NCBI GenBank assembly: GCA_964651325.1
Contig: CAZYXP010000004.1
Span: forward strand, 1 to 39,150
Direction of reading: 5' to 3'
Origin: JADFOB01 sp964651325
Lineage (GTDB): Bacteria; Planctomycetota; Phycisphaerae; UBA1845
Length of the DNA stretch: 39,150 nt
The notes beneath the pieces were generated by a model. The model was given only the letters and a program-made list of their open reading frames with translations, made no database searches and was not told the DNA's origin. The stretch's first letter is position 1. Each line of letters starts with the position of its first letter. This document shows positions 24,320-31,981 of this stretch, one piece after another. A program made the position numbers and the translations under genes.

Positions 24320-25348
24320 CTAGTGGAGCACACGCTTCCCACCGCCGAGCGTGAGCGAAACGTTCTTCATCCACTCGCCGGCGCGCCACCAGGATTCGTG
24401 GGCGGCGTACCAGTCCATCGTTTGTTCCAGCCCTGTATCCAGATCCGTTGCCGCTTCCCAGCCGAGGAGCCGCTTGGCCTTTTCCACGGAACTTACGTGC
24501 AGATCCACCTGTCCGGGCCGATCCTCGATGTGTTCCACCGGCTGCAGGGGGTTGCCGTTTAACGCGATGATGGATCGGGCGATCGTTTTGACGTCGGTCG
24601 CCAGCCCGGTGCCGATGTTGATGACCTCGCCCATGATGGCGTCGAGCGGCGCTTCGAGCGTTCTGAGCAGGGCATCGCACGTATCGGTCACGTAGACCCA
24701 ATCACGCGCCGCACGACCGTCACCGTGAATCGTGATCGGCGAACCATCCAGCGCGCTGGTGACAAAGCGAGGGACGCATTTTTCCAAGTGTTGGTAGGGG
24801 CCGTACTGGTTGAATGGCCGAATGATGACCGCGGGAAGATCGTAGGTGGATACATACGAATAGACGAGCCGATCCGCGCCGCACTTGGCGGCCGCATAGG
24901 GCGTCAACGGGTTGAGCGGATGATCTTCGGCCATGGGTTCGCAAGCGGCGGTGCCGTAGACCTCCGACGTCGATATATGGACAAAACGCTTGATGCGTTT
25001 TCGGTGTCTCAGTACCTGATTGGCGACGACCTGGGTTCCGATGACATCGGTCTGAAAGAATACCGCATTGTCGTGGATGCTTCGGGCGACGTGGGATTCC
25101 GCGGCGAAGTGGATGACCGTGTCCACCTGCTCGATGATGTCGCCGACGATCCCCGGGTTGCAGACATTGCCGTACCAAAAGTGGAACCGTGGATTCTCGT
25201 GAATGTCCGGTGCAAAGTTTTGCGTATTGCCCGCGTAAGTCAACGCGTCGAGGACGTGGACTTGCGTCTTGGGATAACGCTGCATGAACGCCCGTACGAA
25301 GTTGGATCCGATAAAACCGGCACCGCCAGTAATAAGAATCGATTCCAT
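24320..25348 (-). CDS. NAD-dependent SDR nucleotide-sugar dehydratase/epimerase, RmlB-like
   Basis: Extended short-chain dehydrogenase acting on a nucleotide sugar. TGGAGFIGS (7-15) binds NAD, followed by LDALTYAGN and FAAESHVARSI, both RmlB-like. The active-site strand reads S126-T127-S128-E129-V-Y-G, and the YxxxK pair is Tyr151/Lys155; later come RPFNQYGP and RDWVYVTD. True dTDP-glucose 4,6-dehydratases have Thr-Asp-Glu, so Ser128 replaces the catalytic Asp. Thr-Ser-Glu is found in GDP-mannose 4,6-dehydratase, LegB-like dehydratases and UDP-glucuronate decarboxylases (ArnA, UXS). The product therefore may be a 4-keto sugar, but which one is open. First gene of the operon; length (342) is normal. 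Confidence 0.88.
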   Translation of the reverse strand: MESILITGGAGFIGSNFVRAFMQRYPKTQVHVLDALTYAGNTQNFAPDIHENPRFHFWYGNVCNPGIVGDIIEQVDTVIHFAAESHVARSIHDNAVFFQTDVIGTQVVANQVLRHRKRIKRFVHISTSEVYGTAACEPMAEDHPLNPLTPYAAAKCGADRLVYSYVSTYDLPAVIIRPFNQYGPYQHLEKCVPRFVTSALDGSPITIHGDGRAARDWVYVTDTCDALLRTLEAPLDAIMGEVINIGTGLATDVKTIARSIIALNGNPLQPVEHIEDRPGQVDLHVSSVEKAKRLLGWEAATDLDTGLEQTMDWYAAHESWWRAGEWMKNVSLTLGGGKRVLH

Positions 25349-25432
25349 GGCCGCGATCCGTCCTTAATCGAGCAACCGGTTCGGCGATGCGCGGACGATG
25401 CGCACTCCAATCCGGCAAGTGTCCTTGCGTGG

Positions 25433-25461
25433 GTTATCGTCCGGTAAGTGACGGCCCTGAA
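25433..25461 (-). promoter_or_regulatory. Weak candidate promoter of the glycan operon
   Basis: On the minus strand TTCAGG, a 17-base spacer and GATAAC are seen about 85 bases before the SDR start. The matches are only 3 of 6 and 4 of 6, so this is a suggestion. The rest of 25349-25479 shows only a possible ribosome site AAGGA upstream of the SDR ATG. Confidence 0.22.
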
Positions 25462-25479
25462 GTTAGGGAGCCGCGAAAT

Positions 25480-25714
25480 GTAGCCCAGCCGCCCCCGGCT
25501 GGGCGCGCTTGGGCTGGCGCTCAGCCACTGAGGAGGTGGGGATACACAGCGGAGGTGGGGACACAGCGGAGGNNNNNNNNNNNNNNNNNNNNNNNNNNNN
25601 NNNNNNNNNNNNNNNNNNNNNNNNNNNNNNNNNNNNNNNNNNNNNNNNNNNNNNNNNNNNNNNNNNNNNNNNACACAGCGGAGGTGGGGACACAGCGGAG
25701 GGCCACTGTGCTAC
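25480..25714. repeat. GTAG...CTAC interspersed repeat, copy 2, split by a gap
   Basis: Starts GTAGCCCAGCCG with a hairpin CCAGCCG...CGGCTGG and ends with ACAGCGGAGGGCCACTGTGCTAC-type sequence, matching copy 1 at 3077-3170. Inside are tandem GGAGGTGGGGACACAGC units. The element ends one base outside the mutS2 stop codon. If the 100-base gap is a collapsed overlap, the real length would be about 106 bases, close to the 94 of copy 1. Confidence 0.7.
25573..25672. other. Assembly gap (100 N), likely a contig overlap
   Basis: Exactly 100 N. The 29 bases before it (25544-25572) are identical to the 29 bases after it (25673-25701). This is what two overlapping contig ends look like when a scaffolder inserts a fixed gap instead of merging. 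Confidence 0.8.
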
Positions 25715-27631
25715 TTAGCCGTCCTCGGCGTGCGGCGGGTCGATGTCGTTGAGCGGCACTTCAATGTCCAGCGACCCGGACGAGACGAGCGCGGTTTGTT
25801 TTTGGAATTGCATCCGAACGACGCTCGCGGGCCGCTTCAAGGACTTGATGTAGACCTGATCCTTGGGGCCGAGCGAGTTGACCCAGTCCGCCCAATGTTG
25901 GAAGGCCTCCTGGGATTTCTTGAGTTCCTCCTTCTGCTGCACGTGTTCTCGGCGGCTTTGCTCGGAAGCCATGGCGGCCTCGCGCGCTATTTTGCGCGCT
26001 TCTTCCGCCTGGCGCCTGGACTGAAGCGTTCCGGCGATGGCTTCGTTTAGCACGCGGGATTCGTCGGCGAGAAACCCCTTGGCGAGTTTGACCAGCCGTG
26101 CGGGCATGCCGAGGCGTTTAGCAATGATCAGGGCGTTGCTGTTGCCGGGCTCACCCATGCGCAGGCGATAGGTGGGCTTGAGTGATTGCGGGTCGAATTC
26201 GACGGCGGCGTTGTCGACGCGCTGGGTGGTGAAGGCCACAGCCTTCAATGCGGACAGATGCGTGGACACCATGGCGTGGGAGCCGAGCCTCATGATTTCC
26301 GCGATGATGGCCCGACCAATGGCGGCGCCCTCGTCGGGGTCGGTGCCCGCGCCGAGTTCATCGATGAGCACCAACGTCTTGGGGCCGCTTTTGCTCAAGA
26401 TGGAAAGCAAGTTCGTCAGGTGCGAGCTAAACGTGCTCAACGACTGCTGAAGGCTCTGTTCGTCGCCGATGTCGGTAAAAATGTCGTTGTAGACCGGCAT
26501 GGTGGAGCCGGCTCCGGCGGGAATGGGGATCCCGCATTGAGTCATGAGCACCAGGAGTCCCACGGTTTTCAAGGACACGGTTTTTCCGCCGGTGTTAGGC
26601 CCGGTGATGATCAGGACGTCGAAGTCGTCGCCGAGGCGGACATCGATGGGCACGACCACCGGGCGTGGTCGGTCCGACGGATCCTCGGCGTCGAACAGTT
26701 CGAGCAACACGGGATGGCGCGCGTCGTGAATGTCGAGGAGGCCATCGGTGCTGATGGTGGGGCAGGTGCAGCTTCGCTTCTGGGCATAGCGGCATTTTCC
26801 GGCGATCAGATCGAGCGTGGCAATCGCTTGCAGCGTCTGTAAAATCATCGTTGCATTGGCGGCGATGCGCTGGCACAGCATACGCAACACGCGCGTGATC
26901 TCCTTGCTTTCCTGTTCCCGCAGCCGCATGATCGTGTTGTTCAGCTCGACCGACTCGGAGGGCTCAACGAAGAGGGTCGATCCGCTGTCGGAGGTGCGGT
27001 GGATGATGCCGGTGATGCGTCCGCGGTGCTCCGCTTTGAGCGGTAGCACCATGCGGTCGCCATGAAACGTAGAGCCGCCGTACTGGAGGTATCTGGCCAG
27101 CGAACTCTGGCGGATGATGCGATCGAAGGCTTTCTTGATGCCGCCGCGCGTGGATTCGATCGAGCTGCGGATGCGCGCGAGTTGGGGCGTGGCGTAGTCG
27201 CGAACCTCGCCCTTGGCATCAATGGATTCGTTGATGACTTCTGCTATGAAGCTGAGGTCGGAAATGCGCTGACGCAATGCCGCAAGCGAAGGGGCGCGGT
27301 CTACGATTCTGTCAAACCAGGCGCACAGATGGGCCGTGGACGATAGTGTCTCAGAAATGGCAGCCAGCGCCTCAGGCTCCAACGGCGCGGGGAACGCGGT
27401 TGCGCGGACCTGTTCTCGGACGTCTAACATGCCGCCCATCGGGGGAAGCGACACCTCTTCCGCGATGTTCAACAGCTCCTTCGCCTGGGTCAGCCACTGT
27501 CTGACGAGCTTCGGCTTGCGGGTGGGCGAGAGGGAAAGCGCCAGCTTCTTGCCCATGGATGTGGCGCAGCATTTTGCCAACGCCTCTCGGATGCGGCCAA
27601 ACTCCAGTTTGTCAAATGTTGTCTCGTTCAC
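25715..27631 (-). CDS. mutS2: MutS2 family ATPase lacking the Smr domain
   Basis: MutS2 proteins bind branched DNA, suppress recombination in some bacteria, and rescue collided ribosomes in others. The 638-residue product has the N-terminal MutS2 region (TFDKLEFGRIREAL), core and clamp helices with GSTLFVEP at 218-224, and the ATPase domain: Walker A ITGPNTGGKT (342-351), a TFSSHLTNL segment, Walker B LVLIDELGAGTDPDEG (420-435), and STHLSALK. A coiled, Glu/Arg-rich region (about 550-590) leads to a short KOW-like domain, and the protein then stops. Typical MutS2 is about 780 residues with a C-terminal Smr nuclease domain, absent here. The ORF ends at a clean TAA next to the repeat, so loss by repeat insertion is possible. 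Confidence 0.93.
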   Translation of the reverse strand: MNETTFDKLEFGRIREALAKCCATSMGKKLALSLSPTRKPKLVRQWLTQAKELLNIAEEVSLPPMGGMLDVREQVRATAFPAPLEPEALAAISETLSSTAHLCAWFDRIVDRAPSLAALRQRISDLSFIAEVINESIDAKGEVRDYATPQLARIRSSIESTRGGIKKAFDRIIRQSSLARYLQYGGSTFHGDRMVLPLKAEHRGRITGIIHRTSDSGSTLFVEPSESVELNNTIMRLREQESKEITRVLRMLCQRIAANATMILQTLQAIATLDLIAGKCRYAQKRSCTCPTISTDGLLDIHDARHPVLLELFDAEDPSDRPRPVVVPIDVRLGDDFDVLIITGPNTGGKTVSLKTVGLLVLMTQCGIPIPAGAGSTMPVYNDIFTDIGDEQSLQQSLSTFSSHLTNLLSILSKSGPKTLVLIDELGAGTDPDEGAAIGRAIIAEIMRLGSHAMVSTHLSALKAVAFTTQRVDNAAVEFDPQSLKPTYRLRMGEPGNSNALIIAKRLGMPARLVKLAKGFLADESRVLNEAIAGTLQSRRQAEEARKIAREAAMASEQSRREHVQQKEELKKSQEAFQHWADWVNSLGPKDQVYIKSLKRPASVVRMQFQKQTALVSSGSLDIEVPLNDIDPPHAEDG

Positions 27632-27778
27632 TCGTTTTCCGCGTTTTCAGGTCTGTTTCTCGCGTTATTTGATCGGTCACGGCGGTTTGGATCGTCCTGA
27701 TTGGTTAGAGGACGTGTCCGAATCGCCGGCCAAGCCGCCAGCCATCGGTCTGAGCGGCGCACCGTGGTCTGGAGACCC

Positions 27779-27808
27779 ATTATAGCGAAGTCTGGAAGCT
27801 ATTGTGAC
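27779..27808 (-). promoter_or_regulatory. Candidate promoter for mutS2
   Basis: Minus-strand GTCACA (27808-27803), an 18-base spacer and a perfect TATAAT (27784-27779). The leader to the mutS2 ATG would be about 140 bases. The -10 box is strong; the -35 box matches 4 of 6. Confidence 0.4.
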
Positions 27809-27884
27809 CCGTGGCACAATGGTCTTTGGCGGGACGCATTCGTCTATGCTTATGGGCCGTGGCGGCGTGACTCGGGGAAATTTA

Positions 27885-27915
27885 TTGGCCATCCGCGAGT
27901 TTGCTGCACTATAAT
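27885..27915 (+). promoter_or_regulatory. Candidate promoter for the HtrA-type protease gene
   Basis: TTGGCC (27885-27890), a 19-base spacer and a perfect TATAAT (27910-27915). The predicted start near 27922 leaves a leader of about 60 bases containing the Shine-Dalgarno GAGGAGAAG (27972-27980). It lies in the 353-base divergent spacer between mutS2 and this gene, which otherwise holds only the mutS2 candidate promoter. Confidence 0.45.
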
Positions 27916-27984
27916 GCCGAGAAGAGACGACAACCCGGTTCATTTGGCCTTTGGGCGGGTCCAGCAGATCTGAGGAGAAGTGGA

Positions 27985-29124
27985 ATGACAAACAAACGCG
28001 TTTTGGCAGGGTGCAAGAATGGTTCTCCGATCATGATCGTTCTGGTCGTGATCAGCTCCCTCACATTTTCCTCTGATTCCGCACAGGCGCGCGGGCAGTA
28101 CGATCTTGCCGACCTCAAGGCGTTGGAGCGTGCTTTTGTCAAACTGGCCGACGAGGTTCGCCCAAGTGTTGTGGCCGTTCGAACCTACTTGGTGGTTAGC
28201 GGCGAGGGTCGCTCGCGAAACAACCGCAGGAGCTACAGCCAAGGAAGCGGGTTTGTGCTTTCCTCCAGCGGCGACATTGGCACGAATTTCCACGTGATCG
28301 AAGATGCGGACGCCGTGACCGTCACGCTGAGCGACGGCAGCACGCATGATGCGGAAATCTTGTCCGCCGACCGCCGGCGTGACCTGGCCGTGCTGCATAT
28401 CGAGGTGCGCGGGCTCAAGCCGATTCGGTTTGCGGATCTGTCCAAGGTGAGACCGAATCAGTGGTCTTTTGCGGCCGGGAATCCGTTTGGCCTGGCCAAT
28501 CGCGACGGAAACACGTCTGTAAGTTGGGGCACGGTTACAGCGCTGGGTCGCGAGATGACCGGCCCGCTCGTGGGCAATTCTCAAACCGAGTACTACGGAA
28601 ACCTGATCGAGACCTCGGCCGCGATCAATCCGGGCAACAGCGGTGGACCCTTGTTCAACCTGAGAGGAGAGCTCATCGGGGTGGTGACGGCCATCGAGAC
28701 GAGTTCGGGCGTCAATGAAGGCGCGGGATTTGCGATTCCGGCGAACGAGGACACGATTCGGATTCTGCAAACGCTGCAAGCCGGGGAGCAGGTTCGTTAC
28801 GGTTTTCTCGGCGTAGAGGTCGGGCCGGTTCCACCGCCGACGTCACGTCGGGTAGCGCGATCGTTGGCGGCACGCGGTGCGTTGATTTCCAGAATCTCCC
28901 CTCCGGATGGACCGGCCGGCCGCGCCGGGCTCAAGGCGGAGGATATTGTGGTCTCCGTCGATGGTCAGGCTGTTGCCAATTCGGACGAGTTGGTTCGCCT
29001 GATTCAGTACAAGCCCGTTGGATCCACCATCACGCTTGCCTTTCTGCGCGAAAAGATCAAGCGAACCGCCAAAGTGACGCTCGGAGATCGCGAGACGCTT
29101 CTTCACGTGTCATCGCGCGAATGA
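27985..29124 (+). CDS. Secreted HtrA/DegP-type serine protease with one PDZ domain
   Basis: Periplasmic or surface protease/chaperone for damaged proteins. From the ATG at 27985 (379 residues), a signal peptide of about 35 residues ends at DSAQA. The trypsin-like domain has the full triad: His103 in TNFHVIEDADAV, Asp133 in RRRDLAVLHI, Ser219 in NPGNSGGPL. A single PDZ domain follows (about 255-345; GALISRISPPDGPAGRAGLKAEDIV-type sequence). E. coli DegP has two PDZ domains, so the domain count is like DegS, but the signal looks cleavable. GAGGAGAAG 5-10 bases upstream decides the start; the ORF reaches back to 27901. Divergent from mutS2. Confidence 0.92.
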   Translation: MTNKRVLAGCKNGSPIMIVLVVISSLTFSSDSAQARGQYDLADLKALERAFVKLADEVRPSVVAVRTYLVVSGEGRSRNNRRSYSQGSGFVLSSSGDIGTNFHVIEDADAVTVTLSDGSTHDAEILSADRRRDLAVLHIEVRGLKPIRFADLSKVRPNQWSFAAGNPFGLANRDGNTSVSWGTVTALGREMTGPLVGNSQTEYYGNLIETSAAINPGNSGGPLFNLRGELIGVVTAIETSSGVNEGAGFAIPANEDTIRILQTLQAGEQVRYGFLGVEVGPVPPPTSRRVARSLAARGALISRISPPDGPAGRAGLKAEDIVVSVDGQAVANSDELVRLIQYKPVGSTITLAFLREKIKRTAKVTLGDRETLLHVSSRE

Positions 29125-29230
29125 TCAAGCGCCGGCGGGGGATCCTATTGAGCTTGTCGTTCCTATCTCGAGCTAGTGGCCTTGGATTTGGACGCGCAGC
29201 GTAGCGCAACTGGTGAGGGAAGCAACGGGC

Positions 29231-29902
29231 GTGAAGACGCGCAAGGCTCCGCATTCCTGGGTCGTTTCGCCGCAAACGGCCGTTGAACTTCAACACGAGC
29301 TTGCAGGGCTGGTACGCACCAGAGGCAGGATTCGCCGTCTTCGGCTAGTGGCCGGGACCGACTTGGCTTTTTCGCGTGACGCTAAGACCTGCATCGCCGG
29401 GGCGGTGGTGTGGGATGTGGCCGCGCAAGCGGTGGTCGAGCAACATGTCGTCCGACGGGCGGTTCGCTTTCCCTACATTCCCGGTTTGTTGTCGTTTCGC
29501 GAAGCCCCGGCCGTGCTAGCGGTTTTGCGCAAGATCAAGACCAATCCAGACGCATTTCTCTTTGATGGGCAGGGATTCGCGCACCCGCGTCGATTTGGAT
29601 TGGCCTGCCACGTTGGAATCCTTATCGACCGGCCCAGCATCGGTTGTGCCAAGAGCCTGCTCGTCGGAGAAGAAACGCCGCCCGGATTCAGGCGTGGATC
29701 GGTGTCCCTACTCGAAGATGACGGCGATTGCATCGGGATGGTCCTCCGCACGCGCGACCGAGTTAAGCCGATCTACGTGAGCATCGGGCATCGCGTTTCG
29801 CTGCAAACGGCGGTCGATGTGACGATGGCATGCTGCGTGGGATATCGCTTGCCCGAGCCGACCCGGCTGGCGGATCTGCTTGTCGCGCAGGCCAAGGAGT
29901 GA
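29231..29902 (+). CDS. nfi: Endonuclease V (deoxyinosine 3' endonuclease)
   Basis: Cuts DNA one base 3' of deoxyinosine, starting repair of deaminated adenine. Using GTG 29231 (223 residues) the active-site carboxylates are Asp44 in AGTDLAF, Glu91 in LLSFREAP and Asp112 in FLFDGQGFAHPRRFGLA; the wedge motif PYIPG is at 81-85, and IGCAKSLLVG and YVSIGHRVSL complete the family pattern. GTG 29213 would add six residues, but GAGGGA at 29215-29220 fits as the ribosome site for 29231. Length is normal. It lies 88-106 bases after the protease gene and may share its transcript. Confidence 0.94.
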   Translation: MKTRKAPHSWVVSPQTAVELQHELAGLVRTRGRIRRLRLVAGTDLAFSRDAKTCIAGAVVWDVAAQAVVEQHVVRRAVRFPYIPGLLSFREAPAVLAVLRKIKTNPDAFLFDGQGFAHPRRFGLACHVGILIDRPSIGCAKSLLVGEETPPGFRRGSVSLLEDDGDCIGMVLRTRDRVKPIYVSIGHRVSLQTAVDVTMACCVGYRLPEPTRLADLLVAQAKE

Positions 29903-29903
29903 A

Positions 29904-29971
29904 CCGCGGGGCGCCAGCCCGCGGACGACCCACTCAGAGCCGTGGGCGCTAGCCCTCGGACATCCTGCGCG
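29904..29971. repeat. Two tandem hairpin repeats after nfi
   Basis: The first unit is CCGCGGGGCGCCAGCCCGCGG-like, the second CCGTGGGCGCTAGCCCTCGG-like. Both belong to the family seen at 39-120, 1755 and 38958. The 40 bases 29932-29971 recur exactly at 30072-30111 on the other side of the gap. Confidence 0.7.
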
Positions 29972-30071
29972 NNNNNNNNNNNNNNNNNNNNNNNNNNNNN
30001 NNNNNNNNNNNNNNNNNNNNNNNNNNNNNNNNNNNNNNNNNNNNNNNNNNNNNNNNNNNNNNNNNNNNNNN
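29972..30071. other. Assembly gap (100 N), likely a contig overlap
   Basis: Exactly 100 N, flanked on both sides by an identical 40-base sequence that touches the gap (29932-29971 and 30072-30111). As with the other gap, this suggests unmerged contig ends rather than missing sequence. Confidence 0.82.
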
Positions 30072-30143
30072 ACTCAGAGCCGTGGGCGCTAGCCCTCGGA
30101 CATCCTGCGCGAAAGCGAGCCCGACGGTTTTGCCCGCCCGTGT

Positions 30144-30163
30144 CACAGGGCTTGCGCCCTGTG
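30144..30163. repeat. Perfect 8-bp hairpin repeat
   Basis: CACAGGGC (30144-30151), loop TTGC, GCCCTGTG (30156-30163). It lies in the 351-base space between nfi and the hydrolase gene, which otherwise holds the repeats and the gap. No run of T follows on either strand, so a classical terminator is not supported. Confidence 0.6.
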
Positions 30164-30253
30164 CTCTGAACGGTGCCCGCAGCCGATTGGGCCACGCTCC
30201 CTGGTGCGGTTCACGGGGTTGCCTTGGTTGGTTCCTTTTGCTAAAGATGCGCC

Positions 30254-31045
30254 GTGCAGAAAATCGCTGGAGATCGCTGGTTCTATCATCCTTCGCGAGA
30301 AGTCTACGGTGCTCCGGAAGAAATTGATCTTCCCTACGAGTCCGTCCACTTTGCGAGCGGCGCCTTCACGCTGCATGGTTGGTTTTTTCCCGCCGCGGGC
30401 GAGGCCAAGGGGACCGTTGTTCACTGTCATGGCAACGGCGGCAACATTACCGGGCACTTCAAATTCGTCGCGTGGCTTCCAGCGATGAGGTGGAACGTCT
30501 TGGTGTTTGATTACCGAGGGTTCGGACGATCCGAAGGCGAGCCGACCCGGGCCGGGACGATCGCCGACGCCCACGCCGCTGTCGAGTACGTCCGCTCTCG
30601 GTCCGATGTGGCGCCCGAGCGCGTCGTGCTGTTGGGCCAATCCTTGGGGGCGTCAGTGGGGATCGTGGTGGCTTCGCAGCGGCACGATCTCGCGGGCGCC
30701 GTGTTCGAAGGTGCTTTTTCGAGCTATCGCGGCGCGGCCGGTTTTGTTTGCCGGCAGTCGCTGTTTCTGTGGGGGGTTGCGCCGTTCACGAAAATGCTGG
30801 TGGGCGCGGGGTTGGATCCGATGGAATTCGTCGGCAACGGATCGACCATGCCAAAACTCTTCATCACGGGGACGGCAGACGGGATTTGCGACCACCGACA
30901 GACGATTGCGCTGCACAAGGCCGCTAGCGATCCGAAGGAGCTATGGGTGATCCAGGGTGGCGAGCATTTGGAAGCCCTGCGCGACGCCGATGGCGAGGGA
31001 CGGTTGCGCGTGGCATCATTTCTTTCGAGTTGCATTCAGGTTTAG
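30254..31045 (+). CDS. Alpha/beta hydrolase, ABHD13/BEM46-like
   Basis: Serine hydrolase of unknown substrate, 263 residues. HCHGNGGNITGH (57-68) is the oxyanion-side loop, FDYRGFGRSEGEPT (85-98) a typical following strand, the nucleophile is Ser130 in GQSLGAS, the acid is probably Asp209 in ITGTADGICD, and the base His238 in GGEHLEA. The pattern is like BEM46/ABHD13 proteins (often annotated as esterases). An uncleaved N-terminal signal is not visible, so it is probably cytoplasmic. The GTG start has no strong ribosome site; an ATG at 30247 is in another frame. Convergent with the ABC-2 permease genes. Confidence 0.88.
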   Translation: MQKIAGDRWFYHPSREVYGAPEEIDLPYESVHFASGAFTLHGWFFPAAGEAKGTVVHCHGNGGNITGHFKFVAWLPAMRWNVLVFDYRGFGRSEGEPTRAGTIADAHAAVEYVRSRSDVAPERVVLLGQSLGASVGIVVASQRHDLAGAVFEGAFSSYRGAAGFVCRQSLFLWGVAPFTKMLVGAGLDPMEFVGNGSTMPKLFITGTADGICDHRQTIALHKAASDPKELWVIQGGEHLEALRDADGEGRLRVASFLSSCIQV

Positions 31046-31094
31046 GTCAGTTCCATTTCTCGGGTACGGTTGTTGGGCCAACACCGTAACGCCG

Positions 31095-31112
31095 CGCGGG
31101 CTGAAGCCCGCG
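31095..31112. repeat. CGCGGGC hairpin between convergent genes
   Basis: CGCGGGC (31095-31101), loop TGAA, GCCCGCG (31106-31112), a perfect 7-bp stem. It sits between the stops of the hydrolase (plus) and ABC-2 permease (minus) genes. It is the reverse complement of the hairpin at 36977-36994. It could act on both transcripts; no T tract follows. Confidence 0.65.
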
Positions 31113-31173
31113 GCTCAGGGCGCTCGCTGGATCGAAGCGGCCTCTGCGCCGCTGTACGAGCGTCGCGGTGTTC

Positions 31174-31977
31174 TTAACTGCTTGCCGAGCGGTAGTGGCG
31201 CAGGGCGAATCGAAACACGGCCGTCGAGGCGCCCAGGAGCACGAACGCGATGAGGATGATGTAGGCGACCAGGCCCGGTTCAAACGTGCGCACCATGACG
31301 TTGGCGGGGAGGTTGGAGACCATCAAAACGGGAATGACATAGACCAGCGCGAAAAACAGCATTCCACCGGCGAAGCGGCGGTAGATGTCGGCCGGGTAGC
31401 GTGCCAGACTTACCGCATAGAACCAGAGATGATCGACGCCGGTGCCCCGGATCAGCCAAACGCTGGTGATGGCGAACATGAAGAGCAATGAATAGAGAAT
31501 CATCACACCTGCCCCGATCAGCACGACAAAGATCGCGCACTTGGCCGCGGTGATCGAAGCCGCCTGATCCCATGCGCCGTACACGCACATGGCCGCGCCG
31601 ACCGGTACGTTGGCCAGCGAAGCGTAGTCGATCCGTTCCAGGCTGAGCAGGAACTGCGTGTTGACCGGCTTGACCAGCACGAAGTCCATATCCCCGGTCC
31701 GAACCAGCACGCTGACGCGCCAGCAGTTGCCGAAGAAAAACGTCTCGAAAATGCTGACCACGATCATGTGCGTGCCGAGAAGAAAGACGTATTGATCCCG
31801 CGACCAGCCGCGCACGTCGGTGGTCTGATTGAAAATCACGCCGACAAAGATCAGCAACATGCCCAGCCACAGCACGTGGCCGACCATCTGCACCACGAAG
31901 TGTCCGCGAAACGTCATCTCTCGGATGAGGCTGTTGAGCAGGAATCGATGGAGTATGCGGGCGTGCCTTGCGATCAC
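31174..31977 (-). CDS. ABC-2 family permease, second subunit
   Basis: Membrane subunit of an exporter, 267 residues with six hydrophobic helices (about 20-60, 65-85, 110-130, 140-170, 195-225 and 235-255). The conserved GDMDFVLVKPVNTQFLL segment after helix 2 marks the ABC-2 subgroup often called DUF990 (ABC2_membrane_6). The start is GTG 31977, chosen because GGAGG lies 8 bases upstream and the other permease stop is 4 bases away; a TTG at 31992 is less likely. Partner permease and ATPase are immediately upstream. Substrate unknown; known relatives include drug-type exporters. Confidence 0.85.
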   Translation of the reverse strand: MIARHARILHRFLLNSLIREMTFRGHFVVQMVGHVLWLGMLLIFVGVIFNQTTDVRGWSRDQYVFLLGTHMIVVSIFETFFFGNCWRVSVLVRTGDMDFVLVKPVNTQFLLSLERIDYASLANVPVGAAMCVYGAWDQAASITAAKCAIFVVLIGAGVMILYSLLFMFAITSVWLIRGTGVDHLWFYAVSLARYPADIYRRFAGGMLFFALVYVIPVLMVSNLPANVMVRTFEPGLVAYIILIAFVLLGASTAVFRFALRHYRSASS

Positions 31978-31981
31978 GAAG

